Shown here piece after piece: positions 26,003 through 35,991 of a DNA stretch of 36,941 bases; within the stretch, counting starts at the first letter, position 1, and every line of letters starts with the position of its first letter. The notes under the pieces were generated by a model that worked only from the letters and a program-made list of their open reading frames with translations, was not told the origin of the DNA and searched no databases. A program made the position numbers and the translations under genes. The DNA comes from Acidiferrobacterales bacterium (GTDB lineage Bacteria > Pseudomonadota > Gammaproteobacteria > Acidiferrobacterales > Sulfurifustaceae): positions 1 to 36,941 of the forward strand of contig CAKKRZ010000019.1 of assembly GCA_919902925.1 (NCBI GenBank), written 5' to 3'.

Positions 26003-29000
26003 ATGGCTACGCCACCACATAACCCTGGCTCTGGTTACCGCCTCACAAGTGATTTTGGATTCAGAGTAAGAAATGGGAAGCTTGAGTATCACCCAGGCAT
26101 TGATTGGGGCGCAGATTTAGGAACACCCGTGTCAGCGGCGGGTGATGGAAAGGTTATTTTTGCAGCGAAGAATAACGGCGGATATGGGAATACCGTTATT
26201 CTTGAGCATATTAATAGTGAAGGTCGTGTTGTTCTAACAATGTATAACCATCTTAAGGATGGATCAATAAGTGTCAAGGTTGGTGATACTGTTTTGGCAG
26301 GTCAGAAAATTGGCGAGGTGGGTGGCACATCAGGAAGGTATAAGACAGTAGTAGACCCAGTTACAAAAATTGAATCACGAGTCGAGATAATTTATCTCCC
26401 ACACTTGCATTTTGAAGTAATGTTTCCACCCGCCGGGTTTAAACTGCCAGCGGGTACTGGTATTCCGTTTGCACTTCCGCGAATGGACCCCAATTTCTCA
26501 TTTGATTTGCCCACAAAAGGGGTGTATGGGTATGGTGCTCTTTCAGGTCTTTTATTTGGCGGTAATGTACCTTGGTTTAAAGACGTTTCTGGGCAATTTA
26601 CTTCTGCCCAGCAATTTGTCCCACGCCGCGATCCATTAACTCTCGATCTCGATAATGACAGCATCGAAACCGTCGGTGTCGATCAAAGCAATCCCATTTA
26701 TTTTGATCACGATGGTGATGGCAATAAAACATCAACAGGCTGGATCCTTCCCGATGACGGTTTTCTGGTCCTGGACCGCAACAGCAACGAGACCATAGAC
26801 AACGGTACCGAGCTGTTTGGCGACAGCACGCCCATCTCCGACGGGCAGGGCGGAACCCGCAAAGCCATAGATGGTTTCGAGGCCTTACAGGCCGAGGATA
26901 CCAATACGGACGGTGTTGTGAATGCAAACGACGCCAACTTTGCCAATCTGCGCATCTGGCGCGACCTGAACCAGGACGGAATTTCCCAGGGCGATGAGTT
27001 GTTCACGCTCCAGTCACTTGGGATTGCATCCATCAATGTGACGAAGACAGAAAATAACACGTTATTGGCCAACGGTAATGTCATCGCTGATCTCGGAACG
27101 TTTACGCGTAGTGATGGAACCAGCGGGAGTCTGGGTGTTACGGGCAATCTCGGCGATGTGGATTTACGGGAGGACACATTCAACTCCCAGTTTAGCGACT
27201 CCATACCCATTACACCGGAGGTAGCAAACCTGCCGGTAATGAAGGGAAGTGGCCAGGTCAGGGATTTGCAAGAAGCCGCCAGTCTTTCGCCTGTTTTAGC
27301 AACATTGCTTAATACATATTCCCATGCCGCAACCCGCGATGAACAACTGGCCTTGCTTGATGATTTAATCAATGCGTGGGGCGCAACTTCCACCATGGCG
27401 ACAACGGCGACGGGTGCCTACGCAGGCCATCCGTTAACGATATTGTTTGAGGGCGTAGCGCCGGGAAGCGCGCAATATGAATCGTGGCTGGAGAAACTGA
27501 CGATCCTGGAGCGATTCAACGGCCAAACTTTTCGTGCCGTTCCTCCGGGCAACCAGGCAATCAGCCTAGTTTTCACGTCCGGCCATATGAGACCTCTACA
27601 GCAAAGTTATCAAGCTTTGCAACGATCTGTCTATCTTTCCCTGTTCGTGCAAACACGTGGAAATGAGCTCCTGAGTGCAGTAGGGCAGGGGATAGATGAT
27701 ATTGGTAACGTTACGATTGATTTCACCAGTATGGAGGAATTGTTGGCAGGGCGATTGGCGGTCAGTCTGGAAGCGGGACTGCTGGATCTCGTAGATCTGA
27801 TCAATGCGGCAGGCCCGCAGCTGTCCAGTTTGGGTTGGTATGGTGCTGAATACATCGCAAACATTATCGAGAACAATGATCTTTCACCAGCACTACTGGA
27901 CAGATTGGCCGCTGAAGGGATTTCTTTCCTTGGTACAAACCAAACCGACTACAGCGGAAGAGACGACATCGCCGATGTGATCATTGGTAATCCCGCCAAC
28001 AATCACATAATGGGTCGAAGTGGAGATGACCAGATTGTCGGCGGTTATGGCAACGACGTTCTGGATGGGGGAGAGGGCGACGATTTCCTGGAGGGTGGTG
28101 TCGGTAATGACAGGCTGGCCGGCTTTACTGGCAGCGACACCTACTACTTCTCTCGTGGCTCTGGACGAGACGTTGTGCATGAGATTGGTGACAACGTGGG
28201 AGATATTGATACCGTCGTACTTGACGGGCTGACGCCGGCGGAGGTTCGTTTTCGCCGGATTGGCCCAAATCTTATGATTGAGAGTCCGTCGACCGGTGAT
28301 GTACTCACCATCTTGGATCATTTCCGTCCGGACTCAAACGCATCCCAAATTGAGCAGATCGTTTTCAGTAATGGGGAACAATGGGATATAGCGGAAATTA
28401 GTCAGCGAGTAATTACCGGGTCAGAGTTTGATGACGTACTTACCGGCACAGGGAATGGCGATGTCCTGTCTGGTTACGGCGGACAGGATCTCATCATAGG
28501 TCTTGGCGGTGATGATGTAGTAGACGGCGGTGCTGGCAATGACTTTTTCAGCAGCGCCAACTACCCATTCGACTATCGTTATGTCGACCAGTCCGAAGGT
28601 ATCTACGGGTTGTACTTCAGCCGGTTCGCGGATATCCCGGACACGGCCAACGGCAATGATACCTACCTTTTTGGCCGTGGCTACGGCCAGGACATCATCG
28701 TCGATCGCGACAGCTCGCCGACGAATGTGGATGTTATTCGGTTGGCTGATGATGTAATGCCATCCGATGTTGTCCTGGTTAGGCAGGAAGACGACCTGCT
28801 TCTTCGGATTGTCGATTCCGGCGATTCTCTGACGGTCAAGCGTTGGTTCTATCAAAACGAGTCCCCCGACTGGCGGGTGGAAGAAATCCGTTTCGCGGAG
28901 GGTACGGCCTGGAATGTCTACGACATCCAGCGCGCCGTGCTCCTTTCGGCGTCCACGCCCGGACATGACGAAATATCGGGTTTTTCCACGGATGACACGA

Positions 29001-32000
29001 TCCGGCCCCTGGGTGGGAACGACATCATTCGCGGTCGTCTCGGGGATGACTATCTGGACGGCGGCGAAGGCGACGACCGCCTGTATGGAGATGGCGGAAA
29101 CGACACACTGACGGGCGGCGCTGGCTATGACGCCTTATTTGGAGGCGCCGGCAATGACACATATCTATTCAATCGCGGCGATGGCGCAGATTACATTGAT
29201 GATTTCGATGGGACCGCTGGCAACCATGACGCCATCGTTTTCGGTAGTGACATATCTCCAGATCAAGTAACTGTGAGCCGGTTTGGCCACGACCTTTGGT
29301 TTTCGATCGATGGAACCAGCGATAGCCTGCAGGTTTGGTTTTGGTTCTATAACGACCGGCCTGATGGACAAATCGAGGAAGCCCGCTTTGCGGATGGCAC
29401 AGTGTGGGATGTTGCCACACTGAAGACCCTGGTGCTGGGTGGCACACCGGCAGATGATTACATCGTTGGTTATCAGACTGACGATGTCATCCAAGGAAGA
29501 GACGGAAACGATCTGCTGTTCGGTTTGAGTGGTGATGACTCGATCTCTGGCGATAACGGCAGCGACCAGTTGTACGGCGAGGAAGGCAACGACCAACTTT
29601 TTGGGGGCGATGGATCCGACCTGCTGGCCGGCGGCAAGGGCGATGACATTCTCGATGGCGGTTCAGGGAATGACCGCTTATACGGTGGCAATTCTTGGCG
29701 GTCAAGCATCTATGACCCCACTAGCAACGGCAACGACACCTATCGCTTCGGTCGCGGGCAGGGCACCGATACCATCGTCGATATCGACGGGGTGGCCGGG
29801 AATCATGACGTTATTTCATTCAACAGCGACACCCTGCCGGATGACGTTATCGTCCGTCGCACGGGCAACGACCTGCACCTGCGGATAGCCGGAGCCGACG
29901 ACAACCTTTTCGTAAGCAATTTCTTCTCCGGTTCTGAAAATCGGATCGAGGAAGTGCGCTTCGCCGACGGCACGGTCTGGGATGTCCCCACCCTCTACGC
30001 CCGCGGGCTGATCCCGACCAGCTTGGACGATGCCATCACCGGCTACGCCACCAACGACATCATCACCGGTCTCGATGGCGCGGATGTCCTTCTCGGCATG
30101 GAAGGCGACGACCAGCTCGACGGCGGGTTGGGCGATGACGACCTGGACGGCGGTGCCGGCAGCGATGTGTATGCCCATGGCGCTGGACAGGGCAACGATG
30201 TTATCCGCGATTCCGGTGCCCCAACGGCCGGCACCGATACCGTCCTGCTGAACGGCCTCCTCCCGGATGACGTTACCCTCAGCCTTGCCGGGCCCGATCT
30301 CGTCGTGCAGATCAACGCCACCGGCGAGCAACTGGCCCTGGTGGGTTGGCAGGACGGCACGAACGGCATCGAACAACTGGTATTCGGCGACGGCACCGTC
30401 TGGGACGAAGCCACGATTCGCAGCTATCCCTTTACAGGCACAGCCGACGACGACTATCTCGAAGGCACCGATGGCCCGGATATTCTGGATGGTGGTGCTG
30501 GCAATGACACCATCAACGGCAGGAATGGGAATGACCGGCTCTATGGCGGTACCGGCGACGACTACCTCTACGCCTACGGGAATACCTATTTCGACGGCGG
30601 GGCTGGCAATGACCAGATATCCGCTGGCCAGGGGAACGATACCTACCTCATATCCAACGACGGTTTTGACGTCATCCGTGATGACGGCGGTGCCAATACC
30701 ATGTTGTTTGCGCCCGGCATCACACTGGCGGACCTGAGCATTCAGGCGCATCGGGTCATCGTGAGCGGCGACGGTGATTTTGAGGTCACCCAGATCGCCG
30801 TGGGGATCGGCGATGGAACCGGGGCGTACTACAGCAGCGAAGTCTATGTGTACTCGGATGAAGTCGGGGGCTACCTATACGGAGGTGTCCCGGCCAGCTT
30901 GCAGTTTGTATTCGCCGATGGCACGACGCTGACACAAGAAGATATCTTCGCACAGGCCGATGGCGGGCTCATCGGCAATCACCAGGGCACTACCGGGAAT
31001 GATGTGCTGATTGGTAGTGTGGCCGACGATCAGCTGGAAGCCGATGACGGGGATGATGTCATCAGCGGCCGGGGCGGCAACGACAGCCTGAGCGGGTGGG
31101 GCGGGAACGACTTGATCAGTGGGGGCTCCGGGAATGACGACATCTCCGGAGATTGGGGTGATGACGTCCTGGCCGGTGGAAAAGGCCATGATTGGATTTA
31201 CGGCGGCTCGGAGAACGACGTTTATCTTTTCAACCGCGGTGATGGGAATGACGGTATCAATAACTGGGAATCGCCGACCGATCTCGACACCATTTCATTC
31301 GGGCTGGGCATCCAACCGAATGATGTCCATGGGCATGTCGATTCCAATGGGAATCTTATCCTCACCTTCGGCGGTAGCGACAGCATCACCATCTACTGGT
31401 TCGATAGTTACAATGGCAATGCCATCATCCCGGAAGCCGTGGTCGAGCGTGTCCAGTTCGTGTCCCCCGATGGCACGAGGGTCTTCGATTTTGCGGCTAT
31501 TGTCGAAAGCCTGTCGGCCGATCTGCTGTCGGCCGATGCCGCCAACCCGGTGGCTCTGTTCACGCCCGCCACGGCCGGTTTTGAGCTGACGGGCACGGTT
31601 GCCCCGGTCAGCGAGGAACATGTGATCGCCTACGGCCTGACTGGCGACTTGTTTGCCCTGGCCGCCCAGCATACTGGCGGTGTTAGCACGGATGACATCA
31701 TTCGTGGTACGGCCGGGGATGACACCGTCACCGATTCGGGCGGAAACAACACCATCCTGGCCGGCGATGGCAATAACGTGGTTACGACGGGCGGGGGTGA
31801 CGATGTCATCACCACTGGCCGCGGCAATGATGTGATCGTGGCGGGCGATGGCAGGGATCGCATTAATGCCGGTGCCGGCAACGATGCCATCACCGGCGGT
31901 TTGTCCGATGACACGTTGATTGGTGGCGCCGGTAACGACTCGTATTTCTTCAATCTGGGCGATGGTGTTGATGTGATAGATGACCTGGCGGGCGCTGGCG

Positions 32001-35000
32001 AGGGAAACCGGGTGGTCTTCGGCCCGGGCATTACACCGGACGATCTCAAGCTCTCATACGACGGCTCGATGCTGGCGATCGATGTTGGCACTGGCGGCGA
32101 TGGTTTGCGGTTGTCGAATTTCGACTCGTCGAATCCTCTGGGCGCGCATGCCATCGAAACCTTCGAGTTTGCCGATGGGTCGGTGCTTACCCATGCCGAA
32201 CTGATCGGCCGTGGGATTGGATTCACGGGCACCGGCACTGACGATTTGCTCATCGGCACCGGTGTTGCCGATCACATAGCCGCTCTGGGCGGGAATGATG
32301 TGATCGTTGGCGGCGTCGGGAACGACCTGCTCAATGGTGGTTCCGGCAATGATCTTTACGTATTCAACTTGGGCGATGGTGTCGATACCATTGTTGATCG
32401 CGCGTCCCCGGGCGTTGGGAATACCGTTGTCTTTGGACCGGGTATTTCGTCCGCCGATCTTGTCCTGCGACTGGACACGGCTGGGACTTCCCCGGCGCTG
32501 GTTGTTCAGGTGGGTGCTGGCGGCGATTCGATCCGCTTGGAAGGCTTTAACCCGGACGATGCCGTTGGCTCGCATGCCGTGGAAACCTTCCGGTTTGCCG
32601 ATGGCACGTCGTTGTCCTACGACCAGCTGCTCAGTCTCGGTATTGCTGTCAATGGCACGAGTACCACTGAATCCCTGACCGGCACGAGCGTGCGCGATCG
32701 GCTGACCGGTGCCGGTGGCAACGACGCGCTGGCCGGAGGGGAAGGCGATGACGCCTATTTCGTCAACGCCGGGGATGGGGTGGTGAGCATCACCGATACC
32801 TCCTCGCCGTTCGATCCCAACACTGTGATTTTTGGTAGTGGAATTACGCCCGAGAGCTTGCAACTCGACCTGGATGCCGCGACCGGTGAACTGATTCTCC
32901 GGGTGGGTCAGGCTGGCGATGCCGTGCGTCTTTCGGGTTTCAATCCAACCGATCCATACGGCGATCGCGCGGTTGAGTTCTATCGTTTCGCTGACGGAAC
33001 GGTGCTGACCTATTCCCAGTTGATCGACCGCGGCTTCGACGTGCTCGGCACCGACGCCAATGACGACCTGCGCGGGACGTCCACCACCGACCGGATCACG
33101 GGTTCAGCCGGCCACGACCTGATCAGCGGCGGCGCCGGTGGTGACTTCGCTTCGGGCGGCGCCGGAGACGATACCTATGTCTACCGGATCGGCGACGGCA
33201 TCCTGACCATCGACGATCTCGCCACCATCGGCGAGGGCAATACGCTGGAGTTCGGCGAGGGCATCGCGCTCGCCGACCTGCGCAACCGGCTGAGCTATTT
33301 GCCGCCGGCGCCGGGGCAGGATTACGGTACCTTCATCATCCGCATCGGTGAAGGGACCGGTGACGAGGTTCGCCTGGCGAACTTCAACCCCGACGATGCC
33401 GATCTGGGCGCGCACGCCGTGGATCTGTTCCGCTTCGCCGACGGCACGACCGTGAACTACCGGCAATTGGTGCAGAATACCTTTATCGTCCAGGGTGACA
33501 CCGGCGATGACAGCCTGCGCGGTACCAACCTGACCGACCGGCTCTATGGTTATGAGGGTTCCGATACCCTGCGTGGCCAGTTGGGCAACGACACATTGAC
33601 CGGCGGCACCGGGAATGACGAGCTCCATGGCGAGGAGGGGGACGATACCTACGTCTTCAACCTCGGCGATGGCATCGACACCATTCATGAGACCGCCAAC
33701 CCCGCGGCCCCCAACCGCATCGTGTTCGGCGCCGGAATTGCGCTTTCCGATCTGCGCTTCGAGCAGGTCGGTAACCTGCTGACGATCCAATATGGCAGCT
33801 TGGGCGACGCCATCCGGTTGCCGAACTTCAACTTCAGCAACGTCGGTGGCACGGTGGTGGTGACGACCCTGGAATTTGGGAATGGCAGTACGGCCGACCT
33901 GGCGACCCTGATGAACCAGTCGCCGGTGCTCGATACGCCATTGGCCGATACCACGGTGCGGGTGGAGGATGTATTGTCGTACGCCGTTCCGGCGGGCGCC
34001 TTTTCCGATCCGGACGTGGGTGACACGCTGAGCTACTCGGCATCGCTGGCCGATGGCTCAGCTTTGCCGGCTTGGGTGCAGTTCGACGCCAGCAATGGGT
34101 CATTCACGGGGACACCGGCACTGGGCGATCTCGGGGCTTTGGATGTCCGGGTGACCGCCACCGATGCCCTTGGGCTGAGTGTGAGCGACAACTTCACCCT
34201 GTCCGTGGTGCCGAGGAACCGGGCGCCGGAAGTGGCGCAGCCGCTGGCCGACCTGGCCGTGGATGAAGACGTTGCTGCCATTCTGACTGTGCCGGCGGAC
34301 GCGTTCGTCGATCCGGATGCTGACGACACCCTGACCTACACCGCCACGCTGGCCGATGGGACAGCCTTGCCCACCTGGCTCACGTTCGATGCCGATACCC
34401 GCACTTTCACTGGCACGCCCACGAACGGCGACGTCGGCGCATTGGACATCCGGGTCACGGTTACGGATCGAGAGGGCGCGAGTGTCTCCGATGCTTTCAC
34501 GCTCACCGTGAACAACGTCAACGACGCTCCGGTACTGGCCAATGCCCTTGCCGATCGATCCACCACCGAAGGGCAGGCCTTCAGCTTCACCCTCGACCCG
34601 GCCACCTTCGCCGACGACGATGCCATCCACGGCGATACCCTGAGCTTCTCGGCCACGCTGGCTGACGGTTCTGCGCTGCCGGGGTGGCTTAGCTTCGATT
34701 CATCCTCCCAGACCTTCTCGGGCACGTCCCCGGACGACAGCACGGTGACCGGCACGGATGGCGATGACGTGATGGTCTCGGACGATGTCGATACTGTTCA
34801 TACCCTCCGCGTCACCGCCACCGATACCGGCGGCCTGTCGGTTTCGGACGACTTTGCGCTCACCGTCCACGACGCGAGCCCCGACGACGTCTACGACGGC
34901 CGGGGCGGCAACGATATGCTGGACACCGGGCTCGGTAACGACACCCTCACCGGCGGCACCGGCCATGACACGCTCCTGGGCGGGGTAGGAAACGATACCT

Positions 35001-35956
35001 ATATCTATAACCCGGGCGATGGCCTCGATGCCCTGACCGACACCGACGGCGTCGATACCCTGCGCTTCGGGAATGGCATCACCGCCGAGCAGGTGGTCGT
35101 GCGCCTCGATACCGCCGCCGGGCTCGCCCGCCTGCGGTTCCTCGACGCCGACGGTTGCGAGAGCACCGATCAGGGGATCGATATCACCCTGAACGCCGAC
35201 GGCAGCCTTCCCATCGAGACCATCCGCTTCGCTGATGGCGGCGCACTCTCACCAGCGGACCTCGTGATCCAGTCACTTGTCTGGTATGGAACCAACCAGG
35301 CTGACGTCCTCACCGCCGGTCGCCACGACGACACCATCCACGGCGGCAACGGCCAGGATGTCCTCACGTCAGGGTCCGGCAATGACACCCTGTATGGCGA
35401 GAACGGAAACGATCGCCTCTACGGGCAGGGCGGTAACGATACCCTGACCGGCGGCCGGGGAGACGACCTCCTCGACGGCGGCTGCGGGGATGACATCCTC
35501 GTCGCCGATCAAGGGGAAGACACGCTGATCGGCGGCCAGGGCAATGACACGATCCTGCTGGGCCAGGGCGAGCACACCATCCGGTTCGGGACCGGCGACG
35601 GCCAAGACACGATCCGTCGTCCGACGAGTGATGATGATGCCGAGGCCGAGGTGGTCTTCGGGCCAGGCATCGACCCCAACAAATTGTGGTTCGCGCGCAG
35701 TGGCAATGACCTGACCGTGCAGCTCCTGGGCACCGGCGACGGCATGACCCTCGAAGGCTGGTACAACGCGAAGCACAAGCCGATCGAAGAGTTCCAGACC
35801 GCCGACGGTTCCGAACTGGAAGGCAAGCAGATCGAACGCCTGGTCCAGGCCATGGCCCAGTTCGCCCCGAGCCTGTCGGCCGATGGCACCCTGCCCACCG
35901 ACCAGCAGCAGGAACTCAACGCCGTCATTGCGGCGGCGTGGGAGTCCGGGCACTGA
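26003..35956 (+). CDS. giant M23-peptidase / RTX calcium-binding protein with cadherin-like domains
   Basis: A 3317-residue protein, probably secreted by a type I system. Order: (a) residues about 10-150, LytM/M23 peptidase with intact zinc ligands (HPGID at 30-34, HLH at 134-136). (b) About 210-400, the acidic EF-hand-rich domain common in large RTX proteins (DPLTLDLDNDSI, YFDHDGDGN, LVLDRNSNETIDNGTELFGD). (c) A helical stretch to about 645. (d) Fourteen RTX units, each of GGxGxDxxx nonapeptides, then NDTYxFxxGxGxDxI and a haemolysin-related strand region ending RFADGT. (e) Three cadherin-like (CADG) domains at about 2636-2955, between units 12 and 13. (f) A C-terminal segment with QIERLVQAMAQFAPS typical of RTX proteins. 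There is no signal peptide. ATG 26003 follows AGGAG. The M23 part is AT-richer than the rest. No hlyB/hlyD/tolC-like transporter gene is in the window. Confidence 0.9.
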   Translation: MATPPHNPGSGYRLTSDFGFRVRNGKLEYHPGIDWGADLGTPVSAAGDGKVIFAAKNNGGYGNTVILEHINSEGRVVLTMYNHLKDGSISVKVGDTVLAGQKIGEVGGTSGRYKTVVDPVTKIESRVEIIYLPHLHFEVMFPPAGFKLPAGTGIPFALPRMDPNFSFDLPTKGVYGYGALSGLLFGGNVPWFKDVSGQFTSAQQFVPRRDPLTLDLDNDSIETVGVDQSNPIYFDHDGDGNKTSTGWILPDDGFLVLDRNSNETIDNGTELFGDSTPISDGQGGTRKAIDGFEALQAEDTNTDGVVNANDANFANLRIWRDLNQDGISQGDELFTLQSLGIASINVTKTENNTLLANGNVIADLGTFTRSDGTSGSLGVTGNLGDVDLREDTFNSQFSDSIPITPEVANLPVMKGSGQVRDLQEAASLSPVLATLLNTYSHAATRDEQLALLDDLINAWGATSTMATTATGAYAGHPLTILFEGVAPGSAQYESWLEKLTILERFNGQTFRAVPPGNQAISLVFTSGHMRPLQQSYQALQRSVYLSLFVQTRGNELLSAVGQGIDDIGNVTIDFTSMEELLAGRLAVSLEAGLLDLVDLINAAGPQLSSLGWYGAEYIANIIENNDLSPALLDRLAAEGISFLGTNQTDYSGRDDIADVIIGNPANNHIMGRSGDDQIVGGYGNDVLDGGEGDDFLEGGVGNDRLAGFTGSDTYYFSRGSGRDVVHEIGDNVGDIDTVVLDGLTPAEVRFRRIGPNLMIESPSTGDVLTILDHFRPDSNASQIEQIVFSNGEQWDIAEISQRVITGSEFDDVLTGTGNGDVLSGYGGQDLIIGLGGDDVVDGGAGNDFFSSANYPFDYRYVDQSEGIYGLYFSRFADIPDTANGNDTYLFGRGYGQDIIVDRDSSPTNVDVIRLADDVMPSDVVLVRQEDDLLLRIVDSGDSLTVKRWFYQNESPDWRVEEIRFAEGTAWNVYDIQRAVLLSASTPGHDEISGFSTDDTIRPLGGNDIIRGRLGDDYLDGGEGDDRLYGDGGNDTLTGGAGYDALFGGAGNDTYLFNRGDGADYIDDFDGTAGNHDAIVFGSDISPDQVTVSRFGHDLWFSIDGTSDSLQVWFWFYNDRPDGQIEEARFADGTVWDVATLKTLVLGGTPADDYIVGYQTDDVIQGRDGNDLLFGLSGDDSISGDNGSDQLYGEEGNDQLFGGDGSDLLAGGKGDDILDGGSGNDRLYGGNSWRSSIYDPTSNGNDTYRFGRGQGTDTIVDIDGVAGNHDVISFNSDTLPDDVIVRRTGNDLHLRIAGADDNLFVSNFFSGSENRIEEVRFADGTVWDVPTLYARGLIPTSLDDAITGYATNDIITGLDGADVLLGMEGDDQLDGGLGDDDLDGGAGSDVYAHGAGQGNDVIRDSGAPTAGTDTVLLNGLLPDDVTLSLAGPDLVVQINATGEQLALVGWQDGTNGIEQLVFGDGTVWDEATIRSYPFTGTADDDYLEGTDGPDILDGGAGNDTINGRNGNDRLYGGTGDDYLYAYGNTYFDGGAGNDQISAGQGNDTYLISNDGFDVIRDDGGANTMLFAPGITLADLSIQAHRVIVSGDGDFEVTQIAVGIGDGTGAYYSSEVYVYSDEVGGYLYGGVPASLQFVFADGTTLTQEDIFAQADGGLIGNHQGTTGNDVLIGSVADDQLEADDGDDVISGRGGNDSLSGWGGNDLISGGSGNDDISGDWGDDVLAGGKGHDWIYGGSENDVYLFNRGDGNDGINNWESPTDLDTISFGLGIQPNDVHGHVDSNGNLILTFGGSDSITIYWFDSYNGNAIIPEAVVERVQFVSPDGTRVFDFAAIVESLSADLLSADAANPVALFTPATAGFELTGTVAPVSEEHVIAYGLTGDLFALAAQHTGGVSTDDIIRGTAGDDTVTDSGGNNTILAGDGNNVVTTGGGDDVITTGRGNDVIVAGDGRDRINAGAGNDAITGGLSDDTLIGGAGNDSYFFNLGDGVDVIDDLAGAGEGNRVVFGPGITPDDLKLSYDGSMLAIDVGTGGDGLRLSNFDSSNPLGAHAIETFEFADGSVLTHAELIGRGIGFTGTGTDDLLIGTGVADHIAALGGNDVIVGGVGNDLLNGGSGNDLYVFNLGDGVDTIVDRASPGVGNTVVFGPGISSADLVLRLDTAGTSPALVVQVGAGGDSIRLEGFNPDDAVGSHAVETFRFADGTSLSYDQLLSLGIAVNGTSTTESLTGTSVRDRLTGAGGNDALAGGEGDDAYFVNAGDGVVSITDTSSPFDPNTVIFGSGITPESLQLDLDAATGELILRVGQAGDAVRLSGFNPTDPYGDRAVEFYRFADGTVLTYSQLIDRGFDVLGTDANDDLRGTSTTDRITGSAGHDLISGGAGGDFASGGAGDDTYVYRIGDGILTIDDLATIGEGNTLEFGEGIALADLRNRLSYLPPAPGQDYGTFIIRIGEGTGDEVRLANFNPDDADLGAHAVDLFRFADGTTVNYRQLVQNTFIVQGDTGDDSLRGTNLTDRLYGYEGSDTLRGQLGNDTLTGGTGNDELHGEEGDDTYVFNLGDGIDTIHETANPAAPNRIVFGAGIALSDLRFEQVGNLLTIQYGSLGDAIRLPNFNFSNVGGTVVVTTLEFGNGSTADLATLMNQSPVLDTPLADTTVRVEDVLSYAVPAGAFSDPDVGDTLSYSASLADGSALPAWVQFDASNGSFTGTPALGDLGALDVRVTATDALGLSVSDNFTLSVVPRNRAPEVAQPLADLAVDEDVAAILTVPADAFVDPDADDTLTYTATLADGTALPTWLTFDADTRTFTGTPTNGDVGALDIRVTVTDREGASVSDAFTLTVNNVNDAPVLANALADRSTTEGQAFSFTLDPATFADDDAIHGDTLSFSATLADGSALPGWLSFDSSSQTFSGTSPDDSTVTGTDGDDVMVSDDVDTVHTLRVTATDTGGLSVSDDFALTVHDASPDDVYDGRGGNDMLDTGLGNDTLTGGTGHDTLLGGVGNDTYIYNPGDGLDALTDTDGVDTLRFGNGITAEQVVVRLDTAAGLARLRFLDADGCESTDQGIDITLNADGSLPIETIRFADGGALSPADLVIQSLVWYGTNQADVLTAGRHDDTIHGGNGQDVLTSGSGNDTLYGENGNDRLYGQGGNDTLTGGRGDDLLDGGCGDDILVADQGEDTLIGGQGNDTILLGQGEHTIRFGTGDGQDTIRRPTSDDDAEAEVVFGPGIDPNKLWFARSGNDLTVQLLGTGDGMTLEGWYNAKHKPIEEFQTADGSELEGKQIERLVQAMAQFAPSLSADGTLPTDQQQELNAVIAAAWESGH

Positions 35957-35991
35957 ACGATATTCGAGACAGGTCTAGCCGAGTTTTTTTA

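Noticed and set aside
29816-30751. 311-codon minus-strand frame within the RTX gene, and similar ones along 26-36 kb
   Set aside because: Antisense shadows of the repetitive GGxGxD coding sequence; no ribosome sites or domains.
28000-35600. Regularly spaced repeats that could suggest a CRISPR or tandem satellite
   Set aside because: They are in-frame RTX nonapeptide codons with varied wobble bases, not identical repeats with unique spacers.
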